Part shown: one piece after another, positions 31,036 through 31,354 of the stretch
Numbering within the stretch: the stretch's first letter is position 1
How the letters are laid out: each line of letters starts with the position of its first letter
Source: CAYWWY01 sp964462525
GTDB lineage: Bacteria > Thermotogota > Thermotogae > MWEM01
Assembly: GCA_964462525.1 (NCBI GenBank)
Contig: CAYWWY010000018.1
Location: 1 to 31,354, forward strand
DNA: 31,354 nt
Direction: 5' to 3'
The notes under the pieces: model-generated
What the model was told of the DNA's origin: nothing
The model's database searches: none
Seen by the model: only the letters and a program-made list of their open reading frames with translations
Position numbers and translations under genes: made by a program

Positions 31036-31284
31036 ATGTTGAACCGAAAAACCGCTATTCAATGGGTCTATGAGATCGCTTCTCTTGTTGTGCTTCTGGT
31101 GGAACGCCCCGGTAATGGGGACCAGAAGAAAAAGGAAGCTATTTCGATCGTCAAAGCCCTCGCGCAAGCCTTTGGATTGAAACTGCCTGAGCCATTCTTT
31201 ACCATGGGACTGTCGCTGATCATCGACCGAATCGTGAACCATCTGAACAAAAGTCTCTGGAAACCGCTCGAAGCGGTCGGATGA
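31036..31284 (+). CDS. Small hypothetical protein with a hydrophobic N-terminal helix
   Basis: An 82-residue protein not assigned to a family. Residues 8-22 (IQWVYEIASLVVLLVE) form a helix that could be membrane-associated; a basic segment (GNGDQKKKEAISIVKALAQA) and an amphipathic C-terminal half (FTMGLSLIIDRIVNHLNKSL) follow. In related cassettes a small membrane protein (YvrJ or holin-like) occupies this place, but the sequence is not clearly YvrJ. AAAGGAGG is 6 bases before the ATG at 31036. A strong hairpin follows 9 bases after the stop codon, so this is the last gene. Confidence 0.65.
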   Translation: MLNRKTAIQWVYEIASLVVLLVERPGNGDQKKKEAISIVKALAQAFGLKLPEPFFTMGLSLIIDRIVNHLNKSLWKPLEAVG

Positions 31285-31293
31285 TCAAACTAC

Positions 31294-31316
31294 CCCCCCT
31301 TCTGTTGGAAGGGGGG
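31294..31316 (+). terminator. Hairpin ending the small-protein cassette
   Basis: CCCCCCTT pairs with AAGGGGGG across a 7-base loop. The following TTGCTGCTATT is a poor U-tract, but position right after the last gene supports a terminator role. Confidence 0.7.
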
Positions 31317-31354
31317 TTGCTGCTATTCGAAATAACGCAAAGAATCAACAACCT

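Noticed and set aside
1..31354. CRISPR arrays, tRNA or rRNA genes, insertion sequences
   Set aside because: No regularly spaced repeats, cloverleaf-like sequences, rRNA-like segments or transposase frames were seen on either strand.

Overview
The window looks like chromosomal DNA of a flagellated, double-membraned (diderm) bacterium. An outer-membrane beta-barrel candidate of the Wzi type is present. The sugar-binding protein carries a signal peptide without a usable lipobox, as expected of a soluble periplasmic protein. Other genes have a Bacillota or Thermotogota flavour: a DUF1659/DUF2922 cassette, DUF4127, RecG with a long N-terminal extension, and strong AAGGAGG ribosome sites. The lineage cannot be fixed from sequence alone; a deep-branching diderm Bacillota-like or Thermotogota-like group is my best inference. 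One run of exactly 100 N marks an assembly gap.

Positions 1-9723 (+) form a surface polysaccharide cluster: an FkbM methyltransferase, two GT2 and four GT4 glycosyltransferases, a MurJ/Wzx-like flippase broken by the gap, and a hexapeptide acyltransferase. A Wzi-like barrel (-) converges on its end. The cluster bears traces of a duplicated GT4-GT2 block: a fossil GT4 tail in front of the first GT2, and an 89-bp patch identical at 88 positions in both GT2 genes. Positions 11.1-13.8 kb hold an exported protein of unknown function, a branched-chain aminotransferase, and a HepT/MntA-type HEPN-nucleotidyltransferase pair.

Positions 13.8-25.2 kb are a carbohydrate-utilisation region with two divergent operons. 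The minus-strand operon, in transcription order, encodes a DUF4434-like TIM-barrel protein with an inserted discoidin-like domain, an ABC sugar-binding protein, two permeases, a protein of two discoidin-like repeats, and DUF4127; it has no ATPase gene. The plus-strand operon encodes a NanE-type ManNAc-6-P epimerase, a ROK kinase, an RpiR regulator and a glyoxalase-fold protein; a small FN3-like exported protein and a PfkB kinase follow. The two promoters face each other and both carry a GGAGAT element in an 18-bp spacer. I infer import and catabolism of an amino-sugar-containing glycan, probably under RpiR control.

Positions 25.2-31.35 kb hold a flagellar late operon flgM-flgN-flgL without flgK, ending in an alkyltransferase-like (ATL) gene and preceded by a good sigma-28 promoter. 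Upstream lie recG and a coupled LexA/CI-like S24 repressor. Divergent from the repressor is a three-gene small-protein cassette (DUF1659, DUF2922, unknown) whose sigma-A promoter is overlapped by a 23-bp inverted repeat, probably the repressor's operator.
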